From an uncultured Collinsella sp. (GTDB lineage: Bacteria; Actinomycetota; Coriobacteriia; Coriobacteriales; Coriobacteriaceae), in the NCBI GenBank assembly GCA_900541145.1, contig UQIH01000001.1, positions 124,001-188,000 on the forward strand: 64,000 bases of DNA, given 5' to 3'. The notes beneath the pieces are model-generated. The model was not told the origin of the DNA. It saw nothing but the letters and a program-made list of their open reading frames with translations, and did no database searches. A program made the translations under genes and the position numbers. Position 1 is the stretch's first letter. The number at the start of each line of letters is the position of its first letter. Positions 31,833 to 41,064 of the stretch are shown here, piece by piece.

Positions 31833-34195
31833 GGATTCTCAAGCTCTTTAAAAAACATGTCCCGGCACTGTTTGCAGCTATCGTACTTATCGTAATCAGC
31901 TGCAACGCCGATCTGGCACTGCCTACCTATATGAGCGACATCGTCGACGTGGGCGTGCAGCAAGGCGGCATCGCCTCGCCCGTGCCCGACACCATTCGCG
32001 CCAAATCGCTCGATGACCTTGAGCTCTTTATGAGCGCCAAAGACGCCAAGACGGTAGAGGCTGCGTTTGGCAAGGCAGACAAAAACGGGATTCGCACGTA
32101 CAAGGGCACCGAGGACGAGCGCGCCGACGGCGGCAAGATTGCCGACATTATGAGCCTGCCCGAGACTGTCGTCCTTTCGCTCAACCAGGGCATCGACGCC
32201 AACTCCATGGGCGACATGATGGGCTCGTCCAGCGAGAAAGACGACAACGCTGCCCAGACTATGCCCACCCCCGAGCAAATGGCAGCGATGACGCCCGAAC
32301 AGCTCGCCGAGATGCAGCAGAAGGCCGCAGCGGCGCAAAACATGCAAAAGCAGATTGATGCCGACGACGGTAAGATCACCATGAAGAGCCTGCGCCTGGG
32401 TGTCGAGGGCGGTCTGGTAGACCAAAGCAAGCTCGTCGAGGGCACCAACCAAATGGCGGACAAAATGGGCTCCATGTCGGGCTCCATCGTGACCCAGCGC
32501 GCCGTGAGCTATGTACAGGACGAGTACAAGGCACAGGGCATCGACCCCGCCGACGTGCAGAACGCCTACCTGAGCCGCATGGCGACCACGATGTTTGGGC
32601 TGTGCCTGGTGTCGCTCGTCGCCACCATCCTGACCGGTGCCGTGGCGTCGCGCACCGCCTGCTCCATCGCCCGCGACCTGCGCCGCGAGACCTTCAACAA
32701 GGTTATGCACTTCTCGCCGGCCGAGGTGGGCAAGTTTAGCCAGGCCTCGCTCATCACCCGCTGCACCAACGACATTCAGCAGATCCAGATGGCCGCAACC
32801 CTGTTTATCCGCATGTGCCTGATGGCCCCCGTCATGGGCATCGTCGCCGTCATGCGCGTCCTGGCCAACCACACCGGCCTGGAGTGGACCATCGCCGTGG
32901 CCATCATCGCGGTCTCGGCCGTCGTCGGCGTGCTCATGGGACTCACCATGCCCAAGTTCAAAAAGATGCAGAGCTTTGTGGATCGCGTGAACCTTACCGC
33001 CCGCGAGCTGCTCGACGGCCTTATGCCCATCCGCTCGTTCAACCGCGAGGAGCACGAGCTCGAGCGTTTTGACAAGGCGTCGCTCGACCTGATGACCACG
33101 CAGCTCTACACCAACCGAGCCATGAGCTTTATGATGCCGCTCATGATGCTCGTCATGAACTGCATCACCGTGCTTATCGTCTGGTTTGGCGCGCAGGGCG
33201 TGTCCGACGGCGTGATGCAGGTCGGCAACATGATGGCGTTTATCTCCTACACCATGCAGATCGTCATGGCGTTTATGATCCTCACCATGGTTTCGGTCAT
33301 CCTGCCCCGTGCCGAAGTCGCAGCCGAGCGCGTGGAAGAGGTCATCACCTGCCCCACGAGCATCAACGACCCCGCCTCGCCCAAACTGCCCGCGGCCAGC
33401 GCGCCGCGCGGCGAGCTCGCCTTCCGCGACGTGATCTTCCAGTATCCCGATGCCCGCGCCGACGTCATTAGCGGCGTGAACTTCACCACGCACGCCGGCC
33501 AGATGCTCGGCATCATTGGCTCCACGGGCTCGGGCAAGTCCACGCTCGTGCAGCTCATCCCGCGCCTGTACGACGTCACGGGCGGCAGCATTTCGCTCGA
33601 CGGCATCGACGTGCGCGACATGACCCTTTCCGAGCTGCGCCGCCGCATCGGTTACATCCCGCAGCAGGGTCGCCTGTTCTCGGGCACCGTCGAGAGCAAC
33701 CTCAAGTTTGCCGGCGACATGGTGAGCGATGATGACATCCGCCAGGCCGCGCGCATCGCCCAGGCCGAGGACTTTATCGCCGAGCGCGAGGGCGGTTACG
33801 ACTCCCCCATTAGCCAGGGCGGCTCCAATGTCTCGGGCGGTCAGCGCCAGCGTCTGGCCATCGCCCGCGCGTTGGCCAAAAAGCCCGAGGTCGTGGTGTT
33901 CGATGACTCGTTTAGCGCCCTCGACTACAAGACCGACGCGCGCCTGCGCGAGGAGCTGGCCAAAAACGTTACCGACGCCGCACTCGTGGTCGTGGCCCAG
34001 CGCATCGCGACCATCATGCACGCCGACCAGATCATCGTGCTCGACGACGGCCACGTAGTGGGCACCGGCACGCACGAGGAACTGCTGCGCAGCTGCCCGG
34101 CGTACCTGGAGATCGCACAGTCGCAGCTTTCCGCCGAGGAGCTGGGGCTTACCCAAGAAGAGATTGCAACCGTCATGGAAGGAGGCGAGCGCTAA
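31829..34195 (+). CDS. ABC exporter half-transporter with degenerate ATP site and large outer loop
   Basis: 788 residues from a GTG after AAGGAGAGATGCCGA. TM1 (about 10-35) is followed by an unusually long extracytoplasmic insertion (about 36-250, including the helical EQMAAMTPEQLAEMQQKAAA stretch) before TM2. The rest is a type IV (MDR-like) exporter domain and an ATPase domain: Walker A GSTGSGKST, signature VSGGQRQR, Walker B VVVFDDSFSALD. The Asp after the Walker B Asp replaces the catalytic Glu, so this subunit provides the degenerate site of a heterodimer. It pairs with the downstream gene (1-bp overlap). Confidence 0.92.
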   Translation: MRILKLFKKHVPALFAAIVLIVISCNADLALPTYMSDIVDVGVQQGGIASPVPDTIRAKSLDDLELFMSAKDAKTVEAAFGKADKNGIRTYKGTEDERADGGKIADIMSLPETVVLSLNQGIDANSMGDMMGSSSEKDDNAAQTMPTPEQMAAMTPEQLAEMQQKAAAAQNMQKQIDADDGKITMKSLRLGVEGGLVDQSKLVEGTNQMADKMGSMSGSIVTQRAVSYVQDEYKAQGIDPADVQNAYLSRMATTMFGLCLVSLVATILTGAVASRTACSIARDLRRETFNKVMHFSPAEVGKFSQASLITRCTNDIQQIQMAATLFIRMCLMAPVMGIVAVMRVLANHTGLEWTIAVAIIAVSAVVGVLMGLTMPKFKKMQSFVDRVNLTARELLDGLMPIRSFNREEHELERFDKASLDLMTTQLYTNRAMSFMMPLMMLVMNCITVLIVWFGAQGVSDGVMQVGNMMAFISYTMQIVMAFMILTMVSVILPRAEVAAERVEEVITCPTSINDPASPKLPAASAPRGELAFRDVIFQYPDARADVISGVNFTTHAGQMLGIIGSTGSGKSTLVQLIPRLYDVTGGSISLDGIDVRDMTLSELRRRIGYIPQQGRLFSGTVESNLKFAGDMVSDDDIRQAARIAQAEDFIAEREGGYDSPISQGGSNVSGGQRQRLAIARALAKKPEVVVFDDSFSALDYKTDARLREELAKNVTDAALVVVAQRIATIMHADQIIVLDDGHVVGTGTHEELLRSCPAYLEIAQSQLSAEELGLTQEEIATVMEGGER

Positions 34196-36051
34196 TGGCA
34201 GACGAGACCAAGACTCAGATTCCCAAGCCCGCCCGCCAGCGTGGTCCCATGGGCCGCATGGGCGGCATGCGTCGCGGCGAAAAGGCCAAGGACTTTAAGG
34301 GCACCATGAGGCAGCTGCTCGGCTATATCGGCCAGCACAAGATTGCCGTGTTTGCCGCCGTCGCCTTTGCCGTGTGCTCGGTCATCTTTAACATTGTGGG
34401 GCCCAAGGTGCTCGGCCAGGTTACCACCAAACTGTTCGAGGGCTTAGTTGCCAAGGTCAACGGCACCGGCGATGTCGACTTTGCCTGGATCGCCAAGACG
34501 CTCGGCTTTTTGCTCTGCCTGTACCTGGCCAGCTCTGCCTGCAGTCTGATCCAGGGTTGGCTCATGACCGGCGTCACGCAAAAGATTTGCTACCGTATGC
34601 GCAAGGAGATCGCCGCCAAGATTGCCGTCGTGCCGATGAGCTACTTCAACGGCCACAGCAAGGGCGACGTGCTCAGCCGCATCACCAACGACGTCGATAC
34701 GCTGGGCCAGTCGCTCAACCAGAGCGTGACGCAGCTCATCACGTCGGTGACGCAGATTATCGGCGTGCTCGTCATGATGCTTTCAATCAGCCTGCCGCTT
34801 ACCGGCGTCACCGTGCTCACGCTGCCGGCCGCCGCGATTATCTTGATGGTGATGATTCACTTCTCGCAGCCGTACTTCCGCGAGCAGCAGCAGGTCCTGG
34901 GCACCGTCAACGGCATTATCGAAGAGGACTTTGCCGGCCAGAACGTCATTCAGGTGTTCGACCGCGCCGAAGCCTCGATCGAGGAGTTCGACCGTCAAAA
35001 CGATCGCCTGTTTATTAGTGGCTGGCGTTCGCAGTTCCTGTCGGGCCTGATGATGCCGCTTATGAGCTTGGTGGGTAACATGGGTTACGTGGGCGTCGTC
35101 GTGGTGGGTGCGCAGCTCGCGCTGACCGGCAATGCCACGCCCGGCGACATCCAGAGCTTCATTCAGTACGTGCGCAACTTTACGCAGCCCGTGCAGCAGC
35201 TGGGCAACGTGAGCAACACGATGCAGTCGATGGCAGCCGCCACCGAACGCGTCTTTGAGTTCCTAGCCGCGCCCGAGGAGGAGCAGAAGGCCGACGCGCA
35301 GATTCCCGAAAAGCGCCCCGGTCACGTGGAGTTTGACCATGTCAAGTTTGGCTACACGCCCGACAAGACCATCATCCACGACTTTAGCTGCGAGGCCAAG
35401 CCCGGCCAGACCATCGCCATCGTCGGCCCCACCGGTGCCGGCAAGACCACGCTCATTAAGCTGCTGCAGCGCTTTTACGACGTGGACGGCGGTTCGCTGC
35501 GTGTCGAGGGCATCGACGTGCGCGATTGGGACCGTGCGGCACTTCGCGGCGAGTTTGCCATGGTGCTGCAGGACACCTGGCTGTTTAACGGCACCATCCG
35601 CGAGAACATCCGCTACGGACGCCCCGATGCAAGCGATGCCGAGGTCGAGGCCGCTGCACGCGCCGCACGCTGCGATCACTTTATCCATACGCTCGCCGGC
35701 GGCTACGACTTTATGATCAACGAGGAGGGCACCAACCTGTCGCAGGGCCAGCGCCAGCTCGTGACCATCGCCCGTGCCATTTTGGCCGACCGCCCGGCGC
35801 TGATTCTGGACGAGGCGACCTCCAACGTCGATACCCGCACCGAGGAGCTCATCCAGCGCGCCATGGATGCGCTGATGCAGGGCCGCACGAGCTTTGTCAT
35901 CGCACACCGCCTGTCCACGATCCGCAACGCCGACGCGATCTTGGTAATCCGCGACGGCGACATCGTCGAGAAGGGCACGCACGACGAGCTGCTCGCCCAG
36001 GGCGGCTTCTACGCCGACCTGTACAACTCGCAGTTCGACGAGGCGGCGTAG
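34195..36051 (+). CDS. ABC exporter half-transporter with canonical ATP site
   Basis: 618 residues; the start ATG overlaps the upstream stop (TAATG). A basic N-terminal tail of about 35 residues precedes six membrane segments (about 40-330). ATPase domain: Walker A GPTGAGKTT, signature LSQGQRQL, Walker B ALILDEATSNVD with the catalytic Glu, switch His in AHRLST. It forms the hydrolytically competent half of a heterodimeric exporter with the 788-residue partner. The MarR gene upstream suggests drug or lipid efflux; the cargo is not readable. Confidence 0.92.
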   Translation: MADETKTQIPKPARQRGPMGRMGGMRRGEKAKDFKGTMRQLLGYIGQHKIAVFAAVAFAVCSVIFNIVGPKVLGQVTTKLFEGLVAKVNGTGDVDFAWIAKTLGFLLCLYLASSACSLIQGWLMTGVTQKICYRMRKEIAAKIAVVPMSYFNGHSKGDVLSRITNDVDTLGQSLNQSVTQLITSVTQIIGVLVMMLSISLPLTGVTVLTLPAAAIILMVMIHFSQPYFREQQQVLGTVNGIIEEDFAGQNVIQVFDRAEASIEEFDRQNDRLFISGWRSQFLSGLMMPLMSLVGNMGYVGVVVVGAQLALTGNATPGDIQSFIQYVRNFTQPVQQLGNVSNTMQSMAAATERVFEFLAAPEEEQKADAQIPEKRPGHVEFDHVKFGYTPDKTIIHDFSCEAKPGQTIAIVGPTGAGKTTLIKLLQRFYDVDGGSLRVEGIDVRDWDRAALRGEFAMVLQDTWLFNGTIRENIRYGRPDASDAEVEAAARAARCDHFIHTLAGGYDFMINEEGTNLSQGQRQLVTIARAILADRPALILDEATSNVDTRTEELIQRAMDALMQGRTSFVIAHRLSTIRNADAILVIRDGDIVEKGTHDELLAQGGFYADLYNSQFDEAA

Positions 36052-36083
36052 ATACGGCCGCAGAGAAATGATGACGCCCGAGA

Positions 36084-36116
36084 ACGGGGGCGCAGGACAA
36101 CCTGCGCCCCCGTTTT
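36084..36116 (+). terminator. Terminator of the MarR-ABC-ABC operon
   Basis: ACGGGGGCGCAGG-ACAA-CCTGCGCCCCCGT, a perfect 13-bp stem followed by TTTTG, 33 bp after the exporter stop. Confidence 0.9.
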
Positions 36117-36173
36117 GTGTCCTTCGAGCCTCGAAACGCTTTTCCTGAGACCTCATTGACGGCGCTTTCCAGA

Positions 36174-36411
36174 CCCCGTGGGCAAAAAAGGGCAAATATG
36201 AGTACTGTTACCTTTTTAGTAACAGCCAAAACCGCCTCAAACGACCTCTTTGCGGCCTCTATACGCCTTCAAATTAATCAAAACGCCCGTTAGCAGGCTT
36301 CTGCGTGCCAACGTTAATGAACATATTTATTACTTTGTCTATTATCTCGCTAGACGGATATGTTAGTAGGTTAGCAACAGTACTCATATTTGGCATTTTT
36401 TGCCCACGGGG
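36174..36411. repeat. 238-bp MITE-like element with ~36-bp terminal inverted repeats
   Basis: The left end (36174-36210, CCCCGTGGGCAAAAAAGGGC then AAATATGAGTACTGTT) and the right end (36376-36411) are complementary at all but three positions. The roughly 165 bp between them is AT-rich and codes for nothing I can support. Next to the left end lies a small hairpin GTTAC-CTTTTTA-GTAAC. No target duplication was found. With the terminator at 36084, the D repeat at 36478 and the promoter at 36548 it fills the 579-bp gap. Confidence 0.65.
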
Positions 36412-36477
36412 TGTTTCCTGGGGAACCGACAACAGCCTTAGGGTTCCGCGTGGCGCCACTCCCTCCCGACATCCTCC

Positions 36478-36532
36478 GACGTTTGCCCAGATAAAACCCG
36501 CCAAAATAAACCTGTCCCTTTTTGGCAGGTTT
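36478..36532 (-). repeat. Dispersed repeat D, copy 3
   Basis: On the minus strand AAACCTGCCAAAAAGGGACA, GGTTTATTTTGGCGGGTTTT, ATCTGGGCAAACGTC, nearly identical to copies 1, 4 and 6. It lies just upstream of the DAHP synthase promoter. Confidence 0.85.
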
Positions 36533-36547
36533 CGGGGTGACAAGGGC

Positions 36548-36576
36548 TTGCACTTTAGCGTGCGACAGCGGATAAT
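36548..36576 (+). promoter_or_regulatory. Probable sigma-70-type promoter of DAHP synthase
   Basis: TTGCAC (36548-36553) and GATAAT (36571-36576) are separated by 17 bp, 54 bp before the start codon. Confidence 0.65.
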
Positions 36577-36630
36577 GCCGAACACTCAACAGTACGCTTA
36601 TTGCTCTTTCTATAGATTGAGGAGGCCCCT

Positions 36631-37662
36631 ATGGCCATGGAATTCAAACGCAAGTTGCCGATCCCCATGGAGATCCGCGAGGAAATGCCGCTTTCTGCCG
36701 AGCTTACCGCCAAAAAGCAGGCATTTGACGCCGAGGTCGCCAAAGTCTTTACCGGCGAGGACGCACGCAAGGTGCTCATCATCGGCCCGTGCTCTGCCGA
36801 CCGCGAGGATTCGGTGCTTGAGTACATGAACCGACTGGCCAAGACCGCCGAGGAGGTCAAGGACAAGCTCATCATCATTCCGCGCGTCTACACCAATAAG
36901 CCGCGTACCAAGGGCACCGGTTACAAGGGTCTTCTACACAACCCCAACCCCGAGGCTCCCGACGACCTGCTCGAGGGCGTCAAGGCCATCCGCCATATGC
37001 ACCTGCGCGTTATTGAGGAAACGGGCTTCTTCACCGCCGACGAGATGCTCTATCCGTCCAACTACCAATACCTCGTTGATCTGCTGAGCTATGTTGCCGT
37101 GGGCGCACGCTCAGTCGAGAACCAGGAGCATCGCCTGGTGTCGAGCGGCATTTCGGTACCCGTCGGCATGAAGAATCCCACCGCCGGCTCTACCACCGTT
37201 ATGCTCAACTCCATTTACGCCGCGCAGGCGCACCAGAGCTTCATCTTCCGCAACTGGGAGGTCGAGTGCGACGGCAATCCGCTCGCGCACGCCGTCATGC
37301 GTGGCTACATCGGTCTCGATGGGCGCACCTACCCCAACTACCACTACGAGCACCTCGAGCGCCTGGCCGAGCGCTATACCGAACACGCCGGCTATGCCAA
37401 TCCGGCAGCGGTCATCGACTGCAACCACGACAACTCGGGTAAGCGTCCGCTGGAGCAGTATCGCATTTGCAAGGAGGTGCTCGACAGCTGCCGCCGCAAC
37501 GAGTCCATCTCCAAGCTGGTCAAGGGCTTTATGATCGAGTCCTACCTGGAGGACGGCAACCAGCCGGTCGACGGCGGCGTCTTTGGCAAGTCGATCACCG
37601 ACCCGTGCCTGGGCTGGGAAAAGACCGACTACCTCATCCACGAGATCGCGGAGCGGGTGTAG
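36631..37662 (+). CDS. 3-deoxy-7-phosphoheptulonate synthase (class I, AroG-like)
   Basis: 343 residues after TTGAGGAGGCCCCT. Blocks: VLIIGPCSAD (near 48-57), RVYTNKPRTKGTGYKGL, GARSVENQEHRLVSSG, PVGMKNPTAGSTT and CNHDNSGK, all typical of the E. coli AroFGH type. It condenses phosphoenolpyruvate and erythrose 4-phosphate in the first step of aromatic amino acid synthesis. The regulatory amino acid (Phe, Tyr or Trp) cannot be told from the sequence. Monocistronic, with its own promoter and a terminator at the stop codon. Confidence 0.95.
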   Translation: MAMEFKRKLPIPMEIREEMPLSAELTAKKQAFDAEVAKVFTGEDARKVLIIGPCSADREDSVLEYMNRLAKTAEEVKDKLIIIPRVYTNKPRTKGTGYKGLLHNPNPEAPDDLLEGVKAIRHMHLRVIEETGFFTADEMLYPSNYQYLVDLLSYVAVGARSVENQEHRLVSSGISVPVGMKNPTAGSTTVMLNSIYAAQAHQSFIFRNWEVECDGNPLAHAVMRGYIGLDGRTYPNYHYEHLERLAERYTEHAGYANPAAVIDCNHDNSGKRPLEQYRICKEVLDSCRRNESISKLVKGFMIESYLEDGNQPVDGGVFGKSITDPCLGWEKTDYLIHEIAERV

Positions 37663-37805
37663 GTTACGGCGTTTTACCAAACGCCGTAACCGGCCGACGC
37701 TGCAAACCCGCCAGAGCGGCAATCTGCCTTTCAGCTTCGACGGCATGACCAAAAGGTCAATGCCGCCTCGCTTCAAGGCACCTTACTCGCTCTGGCGGGT
37801 TTTCG
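37662..37805 (+). terminator. Two successive hairpins after DAHP synthase
   Basis: First: GGTTACGGCGTTT-TACC-AAACGCCGTAACC (37662-37691), perfect 13 bp, begins at the last base of the stop codon. Second: AAACCCGCCAGAGCG (37704-37718) pairs with CGCTCTGGCGGGTTT (37788-37802), with an inner CGGCATGACC / GGTCAATGCCG hairpin, and ends in GGGTTTT. The second has terminator form. Confidence 0.75.
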
Positions 37806-37862
37806 CTGACGTTTTTCTACCAGCGTCGTTGCCAAAGCTGGCACTTGGGGACGCTCCTTTTG

Positions 37863-37971
37863 GGGTAGTCGTTGGGGACATTCTTAAACGACTACCCAGA
37901 ATGAGAGTGGATAATCTCCCGTTTTTGTGGCCTGCTTTTCGAGCGAAAGTGGGAGATTATCCACTCTCATT
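37863..37971. repeat. Two adjacent inverted repeats before the GNAT gene
   Basis: GGGTAGTCGTT pairs with AAACGACTACCC (37863-37897). Then AATGAGAGTGGATAATCTCCC (37900-37920) pairs perfectly over 21 bp with 37951-37971 around a 30-base loop. Together they fill most of the gap between 37806 and 38118; no gene is seen there. Confidence 0.7.
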
Positions 37972-38118
37972 GAGCAAGTGTCCGAAAATCCACCCTCATT
38001 CCTTCTTAGGGCCCTCCGTCCCCGAGGGATCGAGGGTCGTCTGCCGAATGGTCGATACGGCAATCCTGCGTCCATGTCACACTCAGAGATGGCCTGACCC
38101 AACCTGGAAGGAGCCTCC

Positions 38119-38769
38119 ATGAGCCTTGACAACGTAACTCTGCGCGCCGCCACGCTCGATGACTTGACCGGCATCGCCGCCATTTACAACCAGCTGTGGT
38201 GCAACACACTACGCAACCGCGGCGACGTCGAAGCCGCCGATTTCTGCGCGCGCTTTAACATCGCTATGCAGCTGCAACGCTCCCCCATCGCACTCGTCGC
38301 CGAGGCCGAGGGCCGCACTATCGCCGCCTGCTGTATCGGCATCTTCGAGGACGGCAAGCCGCGCACCAATCCCACGTGGGAGCCCTGCTACGACGAGATG
38401 CTCGCCCAGGCAACCGAGATGGCAAAGACCGCCGATGCCAAGCTCGAGGGCTCGCTCTTTGGCGACAGTCGTGAAAAGGCCACGGCCGACCGCTTTGCCG
38501 CCACGGGCAACGAGTATGCCCAGGGCCAGCTCAACCTGATCATCATCGTGCCCGAGTGGCAGGGCAAGGGACTCGGCCGCACACTCATCGACCTTTCGCG
38601 CGCCGAGCTCGCCAAGGCAGGCTGCACCAAGTTCTTCCTGATGAGCGACTGCAACTCCGATTGGCAGTTCTACGAGCACCTCAACATGAAGCGCATCCTG
38701 GAGGATCACAGCCAAGACACCGGCGACGGCTTTATCGTCTACATGTACGGAGGCGACACGCAGGATTAG
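38119..38769 (+). CDS. GNAT family N-acetyltransferase
   Basis: 216 residues after GGAAGGAGCCTCC. The acetyl-CoA pyrophosphate loop is VPEWQGKGLGRTLID (near 145-159), preceded by the beta-4 strand LNLIIIV, with NSDWQFYEHLNMKRI near the end as the usual C-terminal strand. The N-terminal LRAATLDDLTGIAAIYNQLW is typical of GNAT. The acceptor substrate is unknown. Monocistronic. Confidence 0.88.
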   Translation: MSLDNVTLRAATLDDLTGIAAIYNQLWCNTLRNRGDVEAADFCARFNIAMQLQRSPIALVAEAEGRTIAACCIGIFEDGKPRTNPTWEPCYDEMLAQATEMAKTADAKLEGSLFGDSREKATADRFAATGNEYAQGQLNLIIIVPEWQGKGLGRTLIDLSRAELAKAGCTKFFLMSDCNSDWQFYEHLNMKRILEDHSQDTGDGFIVYMYGGDTQD

Positions 38770-38804
38770 CCTGTGTGCCGCCTCACGGGCTTTCTCCAAG
38801 ACAG

Positions 38805-39137
38805 TCAGCAATCAGCCAAGAGAGCTAACAGGGTGCGCTCTCCTCGACAGTAGGGACATTCATCCTGCGAAGCGTGATATAGATGACCGCGCGGACACTC
38901 AACCGTCTCAGACAGATACAGGGCGAGCAGGCGCGCCCATGTGCGCGCATCAAGGCGCTCATGCGCTTTGCCAAAGAGCGACCGGCGGAAAGCCTCGCCC
39001 ATAAGGTTGCCAAAGTCATTGATCGCAAGAGCGTAACTAGGGACAACATATCCGATCAGCGTCCCCACAAAGGAGCTGCGCCCATTGCACACGCAGCTAT
39101 TGAGCGGAAGAGCCGGAATATCGTCGTCTAGGTCAAA
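38805..39137 (-). pseudogene. Truncated fragment with C-terminal zinc ribbon
   Basis: An open stretch ending at 38805 encodes SYALAINDFGNLMGEAFRRS, then LFGKAHERLDARTWARLLAL and VECPRGHLYHASQDECPYC. The last part (C-x2-GH-...-C-x2-C) is a zinc-ribbon tail like that of some bacterial kinase-like proteins of stress/tellurite clusters. No good start codon or upstream domain is present, so I read it as the 3' remnant of a lost gene. The identity of the parent gene is uncertain. Confidence 0.4.
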
Positions 39138-39373
39138 AATTCTAGGTCCAGCTCGCCAGAACTGTACGGATGAATTCCGCGATTGAGCATCTTGAAGATA
39201 TGGACCGCGAGTCCAAAGTCGTCCGTCTGAGGTGTAAACACCGGGGCATTCGTGGACGCCGCCAAGCTCTCGAAATCGCTGATGCCGGCTATCTCCATGA
39301 GCTAAAGCACTCGGAGGCAATATAGCCGGGAGCGGCGCATGCAGTCCTATGTGTCACATCCGAAAGCGTAAAG

Positions 39374-39544
39374 CTATACGAGCGCCTTGATCGTATCCAT
39401 GCCCGCACGCGCCGAAACCTCGCAGCCCTTCTGCCCGTTGAGCACGCACTCGAGTAGCGCATCGTATGCGCGCTGGGCTTCGGGGGCCAGGTGCGCCCTG
39501 TTAAACATGCCCTCGGGTCGCACGTTTCCCTTCGAGTCGATCAT
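39374..39544 (-). pseudogene. Short C-terminal remnant of an unidentified gene
   Basis: 56 codons from MIDSKGNVRPEGMFNRAHLA to EVSARAGMDTIKALV. The AYDALLECVLNGQKGCEVSA stretch resembles C-termini of oxidoreductases of the Gfo/Idh/MocA type, but the match is weak. The frame continues upstream into the D repeat at 39626, suggesting the parent gene was lost around that element. No ribosome binding site. The region 38770-39764 (995 bp) otherwise holds no gene. Confidence 0.3.
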
Positions 39545-39625
39545 ACAAGCCCCCAATCTGTTTGGTTTCCCCAGATTGTGAGCCCGCACACCCAAGCCGC
39601 ACGGCCCGCCGTTCAGCTGAAACCA

Positions 39626-39677
39626 CCTGCCAAAAAGGGACAGGTTTATTTTGGTAGGTTTTATCTGGGCAAACGCC
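39626..39677 (+). repeat. Dispersed repeat D, copy 4
   Basis: CCTGCCAAAAAGGGACAGGT, TTATTTTGGTAGGTTTTATC, TGGGCAAACGCC: one change in the hairpin arm from copy 6. It lies about 90 bp from the agmatine deiminase stop. Confidence 0.85.
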
Positions 39678-39764
39678 CAATCCGCCACACAAAAAGCCCG
39701 CCGGCCATTTGAAGCCGGCGGACTTTCATTTACGGATAATCAAACCCTGTTTACCAAGGAGCTA

Positions 39765-40886
39765 CTACTTGTGGCGCGCCTTGGGCTGCTGCTGGGTGAT
39801 GCAGTGGATGTTGCCGCCGCCGTAGATAACCTCGCGAGTCATGATACCGATGACTTCACGGTCCGGATAAGCAGCCTGGATATCCTTGAGCGCCTGGGCG
39901 TCGTTGGGGTCACCGAACTGCGGCACAAGCACCGCTCCGTTGATGGGCAGGAAATTGAGATAGCTCGGCTCGAAGGCGTCCTCGGGGGTACGCGGCAGCA
40001 CGCCCTCGACGGGATCAATCGTGCTGGCCTCCTCTTCGGTCATATATACCGAAGTCGCAGGCATGATCACCTTGTGGATCTTGAGCTTGCGACCCTTGGC
40101 ATCCGTGGACTCGGAGAGCGTCTTGTACGCCTCCTGGCACTCCTTGTAGAACTTATGGTTGGGATCATCGGTCCACATGCAGCAGACCTCGCCGGGCGCA
40201 CTAAAGCATGCGACGTCGTCCACATGACCGTTCGTTTCGTACGGATCGATACCGTCCTTGATCCAGATAACCTTTTCGATACCGAGATACTCAGAGAGCT
40301 TCTCCTCAATCTGCTCCTTGGTGTACTGCGGGTTGCGGTCCTCGTTGAGCAGACACATCTCGGTGGTCACGACGGTGCCTTGACCATCACAGTTGAACGA
40401 GCCGGCCTCGAGGATGTAGTCCTCGGGACGATAACGGTTAACCTGCTCAAGCTGTGCCACCTGCAGGCCAATGGAAGCATCCTTGTCCCACGGGAAGTAC
40501 AGACCGTCAATGAAACCGCCGTAAGCATTAAAGTGGAAGTGCGAAAGGGCCACCTCCCCATTGTCATTAACGAGGAACGCCGGGCCGGGGTCGCGAATCC
40601 AGCTGTCGTTGTACTCCATGTGGATAACGCGCACGTTCTCAACACCGTCGAAGATCTCGCACACCGCGGGGAAGTCTTCGGTGTTGACGCCTACCGTGAT
40701 GGGCTGAAAGCGTGCAACGGTCTTAATGATCTCGGTGAAGACCTTCTGCGCCGGCTTGGCGCCGCAGCGCCACACGTCGGAGCGGTGCGGCCACAGAATC
40801 CAGGTGCGCTCCTGCTCCTCATACTCGCCGGGCATATAGAACCCGTCCTTCTTAGGCGTGGATTCACTCTCGTAGATGGTCTTCAT
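39765..40886 (-). CDS. aguA: Agmatine deiminase (first copy)
   Basis: 373 residues after AGGAGCTTGAA. Peptidyl-arginine-deiminase-like fold; active-site pieces are DSWIRDPGP, FNAYGG, ETNGHVDDVACF with the catalytic His, and the nucleophile Cys362 in GGGNIHCITQQ. It converts agmatine to N-carbamoylputrescine and ammonia in the cytoplasm. It is divergent from the GAF-LuxR regulator at 41065 (178 bp between starts), which probably controls it. The second copy at 51768 has about 27 extra residues in one loop. Confidence 0.95.
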   Translation of the reverse strand: MKTIYESESTPKKDGFYMPGEYEEQERTWILWPHRSDVWRCGAKPAQKVFTEIIKTVARFQPITVGVNTEDFPAVCEIFDGVENVRVIHMEYNDSWIRDPGPAFLVNDNGEVALSHFHFNAYGGFIDGLYFPWDKDASIGLQVAQLEQVNRYRPEDYILEAGSFNCDGQGTVVTTEMCLLNEDRNPQYTKEQIEEKLSEYLGIEKVIWIKDGIDPYETNGHVDDVACFSAPGEVCCMWTDDPNHKFYKECQEAYKTLSESTDAKGRKLKIHKVIMPATSVYMTEEEASTIDPVEGVLPRTPEDAFEPSYLNFLPINGAVLVPQFGDPNDAQALKDIQAAYPDREVIGIMTREVIYGGGNIHCITQQQPKARHK

Positions 40887-40982
40887 TTCAAGCTCCTAAA
40901 TCTCGGTGCTTTTGCTTGACGAGACCATGATGCGGCCGCACCGAGATGTTCTCAATAGTCCCTCGAGCCCCTTTCAGCGACC

Positions 40983-40992
40983 AACGGTATAC
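40983..40992. promoter_or_regulatory. AACGGTATAC site between aguA and luxR
   Basis: AACGGTATAC lies about midway between the divergent starts of aguA (40886) and the LuxR gene (41065). The same ten bases occur at 56196-56205 between ptcA and the frameshifted LuxR gene, which makes a regulator site plausible. Confidence 0.35.
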
Positions 40993-41064
40993 CATTCGCT
41001 GACCTAAAGTTCTATTCAGGCCGAGAACATGACATACTGGGCTCCACAATGGAAAGGACGCCCT

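Noticed and set aside
31808..34156. 782-codon leftward frame opposite the first ABC exporter
   Set aside because: The His/Gly/Asp-rich translation is typical of the antisense of high-GC coding DNA; the plus strand has intact Walker and signature motifs.
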